Below the pieces are notes generated by a model, which was given only the letters and a program-made list of their open reading frames with translations, ran no database searches and was not told the DNA's origin. A program made the translations under genes and the position numbers. From Tricholoma matsutake (lineage: Eukaryota; Basidiomycota; Agaricomycetes; Agaricales; Tricholomataceae), in NCBI GenBank assembly GCA_026075535.2, contig AP026538.1, forward strand, positions 18,050,337 to 18,114,336: a stretch of DNA of 64,000 nucleotides. The letters run 5' to 3'. Position 1 is the first letter of the stretch; each line of letters opens with the position of its first letter. This document shows positions 47,385-57,722 of the stretch, piece by piece.

Positions 47385-48046
47385 TGTTAGGAAACAAGCC
47401 CATTACCTAATAAAATTTCATTTTGATTTTATTATGTTGAATTATGCTACATTACACTTTGCTAGCATGAGAATTTTATTTCACATGCATCAATATGTAT
47501 GTGCATGTATGAGTGTGTCAGTAGCAACAATGTACAATATATGTAACATAGTATATAAACCTTGAATACACACCTAGGGGACCCCAGTTGTGTTCTCTTA
47601 GGTATTCCACCTACACTTGTGGTGCAAAATGCCTTTCTCAACCAACTATTCTATTAATAACCCCTCACATCAAAGCCATCAATTTCCCCATCATGTGTGC
47701 ACATCCTGTTGAGAATCACACTGTGATCGGGCAATGACCAATGTGTGTGATGCATGCACTATTTTTAGCACATCCCTTTGATGTGCCTAAACAAATGTCT
47801 CATACCCTTTGTACCTTTGTTTCTTTATCTGACAGGACTCATATATATACAGTAGATATTTTGCTTGACCACCTCAGTCACTTATACAAAGACTGAGGTG
47901 AGCATCAACTCTTGTACTTTCCATATAGTTTGCTTACTGTACCTATAGTATATTCTCATCTATTATAGGTACAGTACACATTGAATAAAGTCACTTATAC
48001 AAGGACTGAGTATATTCTCATCTATTATAGGAATCAATTCTCTACA
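47385..48046 (+). repeat. 5' LTR of copia element 2, with intron/intronless tandem duplication
   Basis: Starts TGTTAGG and ends TCTACA, with a TATATAAAC promoter-like word near 47552. Near the 3' end a segment ending AAAGACTGAG (to 47897) is followed by GTGAGC...CCTATAG, 51 nt (47898-47948), and the 20-mer 47949-47968. A second copy of the segment (to 48010) is joined directly to a second copy of that 20-mer (48011-48030). The outer start is less certain than the end. Confidence 0.7.
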
Positions 48047-48058
48047 GGTTATGGATTT
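48047..48058 (+). promoter_or_regulatory. Primer-binding site of copia element 2
   Basis: GGTTATGGATTT directly after the LTR. The first eight bases equal the primer-binding site of copia element 1. Confidence 0.6.
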
Positions 48059-48547
48059 GCATTGTTGAATTGATGGTAGAGACTTCCTACCCACTCAACA
48101 TTTTTTTTTCCTAATGTCATTTTTGATTTATCGGATCAGTCACCTTTTGGCCCAGATCACAGACCCAGTGTCCCCATATTCTGTTGTGTAGATCTCCTTT
48201 GTTGCATAACACATCCCTCTACACCACCTTTCAAGCCTTATTTCACCATGGCTGTTGACTCTGAACCCACCACTGTTTCCATTTCTGCGAGTACATTACA
48301 CTCCTCCAACTATTCCGGTCAGAATTTCCAGAATTCCGGGGAATTCCATTTACATATATTTTTCTCACAATTCATAATTCCGATTGGACTGGAGGGTCAA
48401 ATTTACCCCCAGAATCCCTGGAATCTACCCAGACTCATTTTTACCTGGAACAGTTGGATCAACCGGATGCGCGGCAACTAGCATAACCAGACTAACCGGA
48501 ATAACCGGAATGCATGTGCTTTCCTAAATAAAATTTCAATGTACAAC

Positions 48548-48622
48548 AAGAATCGAACACTTGACTTTAGGTCTGCACACATAACATCGCACTTAACCAC
48601 TGAGCTACCAAGTAATTATTTG
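48548..48622 (-). other. tRNA-like segment (A and B box) in element A, left arm
   Basis: The minus strand shows TAGCTCAGTGGTTAAGTGC (A-box-like) and, about 35 bases later, GTTCGATTCTTG (B-box-like). No acceptor stem closes, so it is not a functional tRNA gene. Confidence 0.6.
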
Positions 48623-48966
48623 TCTGCATACATTTAATACATTTACTACCCAACCATAGTTAACCGCACCATTTACTACCCAACCGTTTAATGGAATACA
48701 TGCATTGCATGACATGTGACTGCCAGCTCACAACCACCAACACCACCATCGTCAACGCTGCCTCCTCCTCCTCTCCACTCTACCACCACCATTCCCATGC
48801 CCACTGCCACCATCACCACCACCTTCAAACGAGCTGACTGGAGGTTGTCAACACTGGCTAGGAGGGTGCAGAGGGATACCAGGAGACCCCAGAAGGGGGA
48901 TACCTGCCTAGTAAGCACCCACCAACCCCATACATGTCCCACATTGCACTGACACACCCAAACCCC

Positions 48967-48984
48967 TCCCCCCCCCCCCCCCCA
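48967..48984. repeat. Poly-C run
   Basis: About 18 consecutive C, followed by AAAACAAAAG. Confidence 0.9.
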
Positions 48985-49051
48985 AAACAAAAGAAAAGAC
49001 AGAAATCCAAATGGGGGATGACAAGAATGAACAACAACAAGCCACCCACCC

Positions 49052-49456
49052 CAGCCTCATGAGCAACTGCTCGTGGGGTGGAACGTGGGTGGAACGATGC
49101 CTAGGTGTAGGAGACGATGGCACACCACCTGCCCCCAGCCTCATGAGCAACTGCTCATGGGGTGGATCGCGGGTGGAACAACAATGACGACAAGCCACCC
49201 ACCCCCAGCCTCACGAGCAACTGCTCGTGGGGTGGATCATGGGTGGAACAACACCTAAGTGCAGTGATGACGGAACACCACAGACAATGATGCTGAGTGC
49301 CACGGCACCCACCCTTATGCCTACGAGCAACTGCTCGTAGGGTGGATGATTGGTGCAGTTTGCTATGGCAGTGGGTGTGAGCGAGGAGGGGCAGGAGACC
49401 ACCATCAAACGACATGGCACCCACCCCATGCCTACAAGCAGAAGCTTGTAGGGTGG
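49052..49456 (+). repeat. Array of five hairpin-forming repeats in element A
   Basis: Palindromes near 49058, 49143, 49211, 49322 and 49433: CATGAGCAACTGCTCGTG, CATGAGCAACTGCTCATG, CACGAGCAACTGCTCGTG, CTACGAGCAACTGCTCGTAG and CTACAAGCAGAAGCTTGTAG, each followed by GGGTGGA. Stems of 7-9 bp are kept although both arms change. Confidence 0.85.
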
Positions 49457-49771
49457 ATTGTGGGGGCTATGGATGCTGGGAAGCAGGTACAAGGGCCCAG
49501 GAGACGTCAGATGATGTCTCCTGGGCCATATGTAAGTTTTTATTTTTATTTTCCCCCTCCCCTGCATTTCATGTGGGGAGGGTTTTTTTGTAGTTTTAAT
49601 TATTTAGTATTATTACACCTCCCCCTCCCCCCTCGCGCTGAATGTGAGGGGTTAGTTTTATGTATATATATAATCAAATTCAAAAAATTTTGAACTTAAT
49701 TATCTACTTCGAAAAAATGAAGTTATGATTTTGGATGTCAGAAATAAACTTTATAATAGCCAGCTAATAAT

Positions 49772-49860
49772 TCTCCTGTGGCTCAACTGGTTGAGCACAG
49801 TGTTTGGTTTGTCACATGATGACTTTATCATGAGGCCTTGAGCTCAATCCTTGCTCTGTA
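49772..49860 (+). other. tRNA-like segment in element A, right arm
   Basis: TGGCTCAACTGGTTGAGCAC (A-box-like) followed by GAGCTCAATCCTTGC (degenerate B box). Homologous to 50500-50586 and 55955-56038. Confidence 0.6.
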
Positions 49861-50499
49861 CAAATTAATTTTGTAGGCAACTGAGGAACTTCAGGACTCA
49901 AAGTGTGACTTGACTTGACTTTCCACTGTTGTATACTCTAAGTTAATTATACATGCATAACTTGGGGTCTGGAATAACTGGAATCCGGTCGGAATAACTG
50001 GAATCTGGTCAGAATAAATGGAATCTGGTTGGAATAATCTGACTCCAGTGGAATCCAGTCGGAATAACTGGATTCCAGAGAGTCCGATTGGAATAGGTGG
50101 GGCAGTGTAAATTACAGATTTCTGCTATCAAAATCTTGATCCAATACTCCAGGGAGCAGCTCGACATACTCAAATCAATCTACAAAGAATGGTGTGAAGA
50201 TGTTACCATTGCTCTCTCCCTCAATGGCCTATACAAGTATGTCACTGGGGATGTCAGTGCACCACCTACCACTGAACCAGTACTTTACACTCCCCCACAT
50301 TTTCCTATTGGACTCCTAGGAGTCCAAGTTTTCCGATAGGAATGCGATCAGAATGTGATCAGAATGTATCTTGATAATGTTGTACTTTTGTTTCCAAGAT
50401 ATTCCTAGTAAATTCCAAGTAAATTCCTTATGCAATTCCAACATGGAGTCGGAATACCACATTTTGGAAGACTTAACTTGGCAAGTGCTTACAAAATAA

Positions 50500-50586
50500 A
50501 TGGGTAGAGCAGGGATTGAACCATGGACATTGGAATATAAATCACATGACAACCAAACAAGTGCTCAACCAGTTGAGCCACAGGAG
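50500..50586 (-). other. tRNA-like segment in element B
   Basis: The minus strand has TGGCTCAACTGGTTGAGCAC and GGTTCAATCCCTGC, the best-preserved B box of the set. Confidence 0.65.
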
Positions 50587-50924
50587 AATCAATAAATTTA
50601 TAATATAATGTCCATTTAAAGCACTTAGGGATAGTTCACTATTGAAAAAAAAAAAAACCCCCCCCACGCAAACGCATGGAGGGACAATTGATTATACTAG
50701 TTTATTATACAATTTAAAACTGAAAAACCCACCCCCCCACAAAATGTGGGTGAGGGGGTGGTGGTGTGTTGCATTGCATTGCTGCTGTCTCGTCGTCACC
50801 CCTTCCCCTCACCCCTTGTCTCCCCTCCCTCTTGTCTCCATTGTGCTGTCCACCCGTTGTCCTGCTGTTTCCCCCCCTCCCCATCGTCTCCCCTCCCCAT
50901 CATCATTCCACACACCATCCACCC

Positions 50925-51052
50925 CACGAGCAGTTGCTCGTGAGGCTGGAGGTGTGTCATGTGTTGTGTGTTGTCCTTGGGGTTGTTGTCATCGTCCTTG
51001 TCATCCCCGCGCTCTCACACCCCATATTCACCCAGTGAGCAGTGGCTCACGG
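50925..51052 (-). repeat. Two hairpin repeats in element B (inverted relative to element A)
   Basis: CACGAGCAGTTGCTCGTG at about 50927 and GTGAGCAGTGGCTCAC at about 51036. Confidence 0.75.
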
Positions 51053-51344
51053 CGGTGGTGGGGGGTGTTGGTTGTTGTTGGTGTCGTGGGGGTCTTGGGT
51101 GGTGTGCCGTCATGATGTGGCAGCGTTGGCGTGGTCTCGCGTCCATTCCTTGTTATGAGAACCTGGAAAAAAAAAGATATACATTAGTTAGTTTATTAAA
51201 AGAAACAAAAAAAAGAAAAATTACTGTGGACCCAAATGATGCAATCGCGTTGTTTGGGCGTGGTCTCACATCCCGACCCTTATGTCATTTCCAGTAGATG
51301 AGAACCTGAAAAAAAAGAAATACAATTAGTCAAATTACAAAAAC

Positions 51345-52077
51345 TGTTACAATTTTCCTTGTAACTCATGGAACCCAACGCACCCGATGATCCCCTCCAG
51401 ACAGGAGGCACCCCTTGATTCATGCCTAGGGCATATCCTTGACATCAGACACACACACAATGCATGCCAACTGCATGCATTCGATCCCCTTCCCATGGAA
51501 GGCACCCTTGATGCATGGTGACTCCATGCACCCGAACCCACTCCCACACATGCTGTGATACGACAGCCCCCTGATGTGAGGTCCATGATGTCGGACTCTC
51601 ACGATCAACATTGGATCCTTGACATCAGATCCATGACATTGGATGCCTCATGCTAGGCATGAGGCTTATCTGTTATTGCTTCCTGACATGCTGCACCACA
51701 GCACTCCATGACATCGGACGCCTCATGCAAGGCATGAGGCCTATTGTTTCTATTATTACTTGATATGCATCTACCTTTCCAATTGGACGATAAGGACCTC
51801 CCTTCTAGTATAAGTACTGCAACTTGTAGTAGGGATGTCCTTAGTTTAGATCTAGGCAATTAACAGCCTTAACTTGCAACTCGCGAACTTACTCAAAACC
51901 ACTAAGGAAGCCCCTTAGTGCGTGAACCTGAATGACTCTATGCAGAAGTCCTGCTAGAGTGCACTACCTATCTTACGTCGGATGCTCCGAGTAAGACTAG
52001 TGCAGAACGACTTGTTGAGGAAGCACCTCATCAAATGACATCGACTAGATCGAGTGGTTGAGGCTTCGCCCTTAACA
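51345..52077 (+). repeat. Solo LTR, 733 bp
   Basis: Starts TGTTAC and ends CTTAACA, with the perfect 5-bp duplication AAAAC (51340-51344 and 52078-52082). A TATAAGTAC promoter-like word is near 51809. CpG sites are frequent (for example ACTCGCGAAC, TTACGTCGGA), so it looks younger than its host. Inside are two copies of a GCCTCATGC-AGGCATGAGGC palindrome. Confidence 0.9.
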
Positions 52078-53299
52078 AAAACAAGAAATAAAACAAAAAA
52101 ACTTACTAGTGGCCCAAACGACAATTCACATTGTTTGGGCTGTGTTGTGTGTCATGTGGCTTGTTTGTGGAGGTGGTGGTCATTGTGGGAGTGTCGGGTG
52201 ATGTGGTTGGGGTTGTGGGAAGAGGGGGGAAGGGGGGGAGGCCATCGTCACCATTGATGGTGGTGGTTGGGAGTGATGAGCTGGCAAGGTGTGGTGACAT
52301 GGCTATGTGCTTTGTCATCACACCCACGGTCATCAGATTCTGATAGGAATATGTGGGGGAGTGTAAAGACCTCCACTGAACCTCACACCCATTCCAACTC
52401 ACACCTGGTGTACGCATTCCTTGCATCCAGAATCTCCCCTTCTGAATGCCCTTTCATGGACATGACAAAGGGCCCTGATGTCAACTGGACAACTCTATGG
52501 GACCATCACCAAAAAGAGGGCCCAGTCTGCCCGGTTCAACTGCTGCAACAAGCTCTTTCTATACAATGCTCAAAGGAAATCCTGCTCCCAGAGACAGCTG
52601 AGAAGATTTGTACCCTGATTGAGTGAGCATTTGCAATGGGGGACATAAAGGCTGATCTTCTATGCTGCATCACACTTCTTAATTCCCTCAGTGAACACTT
52701 TCCCCATGCACACTCCATTATTTCCTGTGACATTGCTACCTTGACTGAGTCTACACCATATACCTCCAAAGATATTTGTCATTTCTTAGAAACTGAACAA
52801 ACCCTAATTGAGAATGATCAGCATGGTGAACCCTGATTGACCATTGCACTTACCGCTCATACAAAGCCAGCAAAATCACCTAACACTCCCATTTGTGGAA
52901 GTCCCATCTGTAAGAAATCCGGCCACACCACCAAATTTTGTATCAAGCCAGGTGGGGGGTTGGCAGGGAAGACAATTGATGAGTCCAAAACTGCCTGGAA
53001 ACTCATGCTTGAGAAGAAAAGGCAGGGTCTGGATTTTTCTAAGGTCCTGGTGACCATGAAAGATGTCCATGGATGAGCCTTCACTGTAATGATTGACTCA
53101 AATGCTGTCACCTTCTCCCCTGGAATTGACTGGCCTTGCTTCTGATCCCCTCCCCATGGCTACAATTGATGAAGTCAAGTACGAGGGTTGGCTAGTAGTT
53201 GAGGAGGAGCCAGTCACTTCCATTGACTGAAACAAATATCACACCACAGCCACAGGGGGTGCATTCACTGTCAAACCACTGAAGCAATTGAACCATAGT

Positions 53300-54420
53300 C
53301 AATTATCCCTCATGGATTTCCTCTTCATTGCCAATACAGGTGCCACAGTTCACATATCACCCAATTGTTCTGACTTCCTCTCATAATGTTCTTTACATCC
53401 CAAACATGGCAGTTTGCCTCATTTCCATTGGTTCCCTTGCCAAAGACTCAAACACCATAGCTCATTTTGATTCCTCTTCCTGTTGGATAACTGACAGATC
53501 CACTGGTGCCCTCATTGCTCGAGGCCCCAAACTTACCACTAAAAAACTCTACATGCTCACTTTTACACTCTGCCACTGCTGACCATGTTTTCACTGTCCA
53601 TGGCTCCCCAAACCTTGAAACCTGGCATTGTCATCTTGGTCATGCCAACTACCAGTCCTTATGGGACATGGCCAAGAAGGGTACACTCACAGGTGCACCA
53701 ATCTCCTCATTTTTGAGACCACCCAAATGTGATGCATGGACCCTGGGCAAACATATGCAAACTCCAGTCCCCAAGAAGGGCAAAGAGGGGGAGGGGCATA
53801 GAGCAACAAGGAAACTAGAGAAGGTGTAGGTCGATTTGTCTGGCCCACCACATGCTGTCAAGTCTTGTACTAGGAATGAGTATGTTATGGACATAGTGGA
53901 TAATTGTACTTCATTCCCTTGGTCTATACCACTTAAGAGTAAAGATGACACATTTCCCAGACTCACAGCCTGGGAACTGGCATGAGAAGCTGAAACTGGT
54001 CTGAAGGTTGAGATCTATATCATGGACAATGGTGAATTGAAGTCCCATGAAATGGAAGCTTGGCTCAAAGCTCTTGGATCAACTCAGCATTTCATGGCAC
54101 CCTATATGTCTGCTCATATTGGGTGGGTTGAATGAATGCATCAGATGCTCATGGCAAAAGCATGTACTATGCAGCTTTATGCTGGTTTGTCAACATATTT
54201 GTGGGACAAATTTTACTTGACAGCAGTTCACATACATGCTAGAACTACTACATGCTTGCTGCAGGGGGTTACACCTTGGGAACTTTGGCACAAACAGGAA
54301 CCTGACTACTCATACATGTATGAAATTGGTTGCCACCCATTCCCTTCCTCTTTCACTCAACAATGCCTTCAGTTATATGTACATGCACAGTTTGCTGCAT
54401 GAAAACTGTCTCCATACATG
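53300..54420 (+). pseudogene. Copia element 2 protease and integrase
   Basis: Protease: FLFIANTGATVHISPNC, where the active-site Asp is Asn (53333; GCC-AAT). NVLYIPNMAVCLISIGSLA follows. Pre-integrase: ETWHCHLGHANYQSLWDMAKKG. Integrase core: VDLSGP (after a TAG at 53827), IYIMDNGELKS, AHIGWVE-TGA (54133-54135 at the Arg that follows the catalytic Glu). Another TGA is at 53983. It ends in WELWHKQEPDYSYMYEIGC. RT and RNase H are absent. The sequence fades at about 54.6 kb. Confidence 0.88.
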
Positions 54421-54674
54421 GTGTTGAACAACCAGGACAGTCTGTTAGTGGTCCAACCTGTTTGATACATGAGAAACAGGATAAACAGCCTGCCTCAGCA
54501 AAACAAAAGCCACCATCATCCCAAAGTTCATCAGCAAGAAAATCTACAGCTTCCAATTCTCCAACAAGTAAGTGCTAAATTGTTTCTATAAGAATATAAT
54601 TGATAAATATAGTACAGATATCAACTTTTCCACTCCACTTATAAAGATGGTCTGCCTTCTTGTCATCTGGCTCC

Positions 54675-54943
54675 TGTAAGGGCAAGACCCTGCAGCAACA
54701 AGAGGAGACTCAATCAGAGAGAGAAGGTGCACTAAAGCATGGCCAGTGTATTGCTGTGAGCAGAGAAAATCCTAATAATAATGAACTAAAGAAGGGTCAC
54801 TACTCCAACTATCCAAGATAAGGCTGTAGCCAAACAATAACAAAGCTAGAGTAATGTAATGGAAAGGAATGTAGGAATGAGTCCATGACTGATATAAACA
54901 TAGGAAGGGGCTGGGTACCCTACCCAGGGGTTGTCCCCTTACA
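54675..54943 (+). repeat. Solo LTR, 269 bp
   Basis: Starts TGTAAGGGCAAGACC and ends GTCCCCTTACA, with inverted ends TGTAAGGG/CCCTTACA and the perfect duplication GCTCC (54670-54674 and 54944-54948). Orientation is guessed from a GATATAAAC word near its end. Confidence 0.9.
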
Positions 54944-55039
54944 GCTCCACAGTAGAGCTGGTGTGAGTTGTGCTGTCACCAACAAAGTTCTATGAGCCAT
55001 TTAGGTTATCATCTCCACAACTCTTTATTTTGTGGGCAT

Positions 55040-55740
55040 TGCTTTGATGTCATCAGGACTTGCTGTCAAACTTTCTAATGTCAAACTTCCTCATGATGTT
55101 CGTACAGCCTATCAGCTTCACTGCCCTGAACCAGAGATCATCCAGACAGCATGCTGCCCCCAGTGCTTTTCCCTCTTCCCTCATCCAATTCCTTGGAAAT
55201 GTCAGTGGAAGGAATCTCCAAGATCACATGCCTGCAATACAAATCTCTGGAAAACTCAGAATACATGGAATGGCCCAAAATGGGTTCCACATCAGCTATA
55301 CAGTACACAGTCATTTGATTCTTGGCTTCATTTTTTTTTGTCTCACCAGATCATAGAAGACTCCCTTCACAAGACTTACATATCCAAGGTAGCCCTGCTT
55401 GGAATGATATTCTAGGCTTTTTCCAGTCTCCCTATCATTTACTCTTTGGGATTTATGTTGATTGGTACAACCCTCACACAACCAAGATTTCTGGTAAGTT
55501 GCTAGAAAGAAATTATACACTAATACAGCTGATGATATTACATATAGGTAAACAGGTATCTTGTGGTGCAATTTTGCTTTATTGCTGGAATTTACCTTTC
55601 AATCTGCACTATCAACCTGAGAATCTCACACCTCCACCTCATCTTCCTGACCCAACAACTATTTCCCATCTTCTTGATAGTGTTATTACTTCTGTTACCA
55701 AGTATGGTGTTGCACCAGGTCAAGATGTGCCTGTAATTTA
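55040..55740 (+). pseudogene. CACTA-like (Tnp2-type) transposase, N-terminal half
   Basis: Landmarks: a Cys-pair region (ACCPQCFSLFP); YSTQSFDSWLHFFLSHQIIE; SPYHLLFGIYVDWYNPHTTK, followed by a probable intron (GTAAGT near 55493 to ACAG); KQVSCGAILLYCWNLPFNL; LTPPPHLPDPTTISHLLDSV; TKYGVAPGQDVPV. These are conserved segments of the fungal CACTA-like transposase. Element C interrupts it at 55741. The missing middle of this family is represented, in another copy, at 37142-37550. Frame changes occur near 55,360. Confidence 0.8.
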
Positions 55741-56280
55741 CACTGCCCCACCTATTCCGGTCAGACTCCATGGATTCTGGAAATTCTGGTTGGATTCCAG
55801 TTATTCCGATTGGATTCCAGTTGTTCTGACCGGATTCCAGTTATTCCAGTTGGACTCTAGTTATTCCAGATGCTCAACTTATTATAGTATCCATAATTGA
55901 GAGTCACATTTCAAGCCTGAGTTCTCGAAGTGCCTACAAAATAAATTTGTACAGAGTAAGGATTGAACTCAAGACCTTGCGGTGAAATGATCACATGACA
56001 AACCAAACTACTGTGCTCAACCAACCGAGCCACAGGAGAGTTATGAGTTAGTAATACAAGGTTTATTTATGACACTCAAACTCATGACTGTACATTTTTT
56101 CAAAGTCAGATAATTAAGATCAAATTTTTTGATTCAACCACATCCCTTGCATTGAACTTGAGGGATGTGGGGATGTAATTACATACATAAACAAAAAACC
56201 CTCCCTCTCACAAGATGCGAGAGGAGTTTTATTTATATACATTATATACATAAAAACTTAACCCCTCGCATTTGGTGCTG
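55741..56280. mobile_element. Left part of inverted-repeat element C, inside a CACTA-like transposase
   Basis: Starts CACTGCCCCACCTATTCCGG after TTTA. It matches the reverse complement of the right end of element A over about 500 bp, including the tRNA-like segment. No right terminus was found, so it is truncated near 56280. Confidence 0.7.
55955..56038 (-). other. tRNA-like segment in element C
   Basis: The minus strand has TGGCTCGGTTGGTTGAGCAC and GAGTTCAATCCTTAC. Confidence 0.6.
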
Positions 56281-56384
56281 ATAGGTCCACTGTGTGCTCT
56301 AAGCTCTGGGAACATCTCCAGAGGCATCAACACATCAAAATGCACACTCCCAACCCCTACGAACCCCACCACACCGATCTGAAA

Positions 56385-56464
56385 CTACTTCAATCAACTT
56401 CGAACTACTTCAATCAACTTTGAACTACTTCAATCAACTTTGAACTACTTCAATCAACTTTGAA
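56385..56464. repeat. Four tandem 20-bp units
   Basis: CTACTTCAATCAACTTTGAA repeated four times. The first unit differs by TTCGAA in place of TTTGAA, a CpG/TpG difference. Confidence 0.95.
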
Positions 56465-57722
56465 TGACTTTGAACAAGATTGCAGCACTTTGAACACCTT
56501 TGGCCACTGTACACCTATCACACCGCCCTACGGATACACACAGCACACCTTGTAAGAGTTAGTGGGTCGCATATTGTGCACCACCAGACACAAGGAGACA
56601 CAATGATGGGATTTTAGGATGCGATTGTGGCGCTTTGACATCTTGGTGATATATTGGATCAATGGGGACAGGTACCAGTGATAATCATGCCTCTAGACAT
56701 TTCCCTTCTTATCTTCTTTCATTTATTCTATGATTTTCAAAGAGTCTCTATTGTTTTATATCTTGCCTCATGTATTCCTCATGTTTTATTTCCTTTTTAG
56801 TATCACTTCTCCCAAACATATATAGCCTTGTACTAGCTACTTAGAAAAAAACAATATACATTGTCCTCTTACACCAATCATCTGATTTAAGAGCCATTCT
56901 CTTGAGTCCAAGTGTCTCAACTTAGTCTCGAAGTTCAGTGTTTTATGCCAAATTTCCTCAAACTCTTCATACTAGCTTCTTGAAACTATCACATATTGCC
57001 TATCGTCTCTTGACATCTTTCTACATCCTTATAGTCTATCCTCAGCCACTGTCGAAGGCATCTTTGACTTCTACAAAGGCCCTCAAACTTCTTCAAACAT
57101 CATCACACCTCTTCAAACTTCTTTGAATACTCTTTGAACTTCATTAAATTTCTGGCAAACGTGATCAGAGCACTTTGTACACCCTTGATTGTTATCGAAC
57201 TTCTCTTGAACATCATTGCAATGCTTTGAATACTTTTGAACCTCATCGAACTTCATCACACACCCTCTAGAGTCATTTTCATACCCTTAGGTTTACAGTG
57301 GTGATATTTAGTACCACCTTGCAACCTTCCTCTAACTAGTGTTATACCATTCAAGCCCTTATAGTGGGTTTTGTTTGGGTTTCCTGGTCAAGTATCATCA
57401 TTTTTGGAGCTCACCACAAGGGGTTTCTAAATCATTTCATTGCCTAATCCATCTCAAATCTCCCGGCTTAGGCCAACACAAGCTAGAAACTTACAAATCG
57501 ACACTTGCCACGCCTTTGAATCTCTTGAACAATCAGGAGACATTCTTATACCTGTTTCCAAAGCAGAATTGACTCATTGTTGACTATTCCCTTCACCAAT
57601 CTCATCACCCTCGACATCATCTTCTACTTCTTCGTCTTTATCATCTACATCTTCATTCATCCTTCCAACTCCTCTACCATCATTCACACAAGTTTTATCC
57701 TACTCCTAGAAACATCACATTC
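56465..57722. other. Probable LTR and leader of Gypsy copy 2
   Basis: Rich in CTTTGAA/CTTCAAA words. From about 57400 it matches the leader of Gypsy copy 1. No reliable LTR boundaries or coding sequence. Confidence 0.45.

Larger units (their letters stand above)
48299..50107. mobile_element. Inverted-repeat element A inside copia 2 gag
   Basis: Termini TTACACTCCTCCAACTATTCC (left) and, reverse-complemented, TTACACTGCCCCACCTATTCC (right). Next to them are clusters of GGAATAACTGGAATCC-type words, and inside those a tRNA-like box pair at each end (48548-48622 and 49772-49860). No transposase frame. The target duplication is unresolved; a TA duplication would fit Tc1/mariner. Confidence 0.75.
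50288..52363. mobile_element. Inverted-repeat element B inside copia 2 gag
   Basis: Termini TTTACACTCCCCCACATTTTCC and, reverse-complemented from 52363, TTTACACTCCCCCACATATTCC. It carries one tRNA-like segment (50500-50586), hairpins like those in element A but inverted, two exon/intron-like modules (51.1-52.2 kb, minus) and a solo LTR (51345-52077). Confidence 0.75.
48248..53150 (+). pseudogene. Copia element 2 gag, split by two inserted elements
   Basis: The start is MAVDSEPTTVSISASTL (ATG 48248). It is interrupted at about 48298 by element A and continues at 50110-50285 (DILKSIYKEWCEDVTIALSL, LYKYVTGDVSAPPTT). Element B interrupts again, and it resumes at 52366-53150: SNSHLVYAFLASRISPSECP, ADLLCCITLLN, a variant CCHC knuckle (CGSPICKKSGHTTKFC), GGGLAGKTIDESK. 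TGA codons at 52624, 52834 and 53074 stand where Arg fits. The knuckle plus GGGLAGKTI block is characteristic of a widespread basidiomycete copia lineage. Confidence 0.85.

Noticed and set aside
49072..49258. Open frames with repeated P-H-E-Q-L-L peptides around the hairpins
   Set aside because: The frame changes between units and both strands give similar peptides, as expected from palindromic DNA. Treated as repeats, not genes.
49040..49460. CRISPR-like array of regularly spaced palindromes
   Set aside because: Spacing is irregular (about 68-111 bp), the intervening parts are also repetitive, and the genome is eukaryotic.
49772..49860. Functional tRNA gene
   Set aside because: Boxes A and B are recognisable, but I could not close an acceptor stem or a normal anticodon arm.
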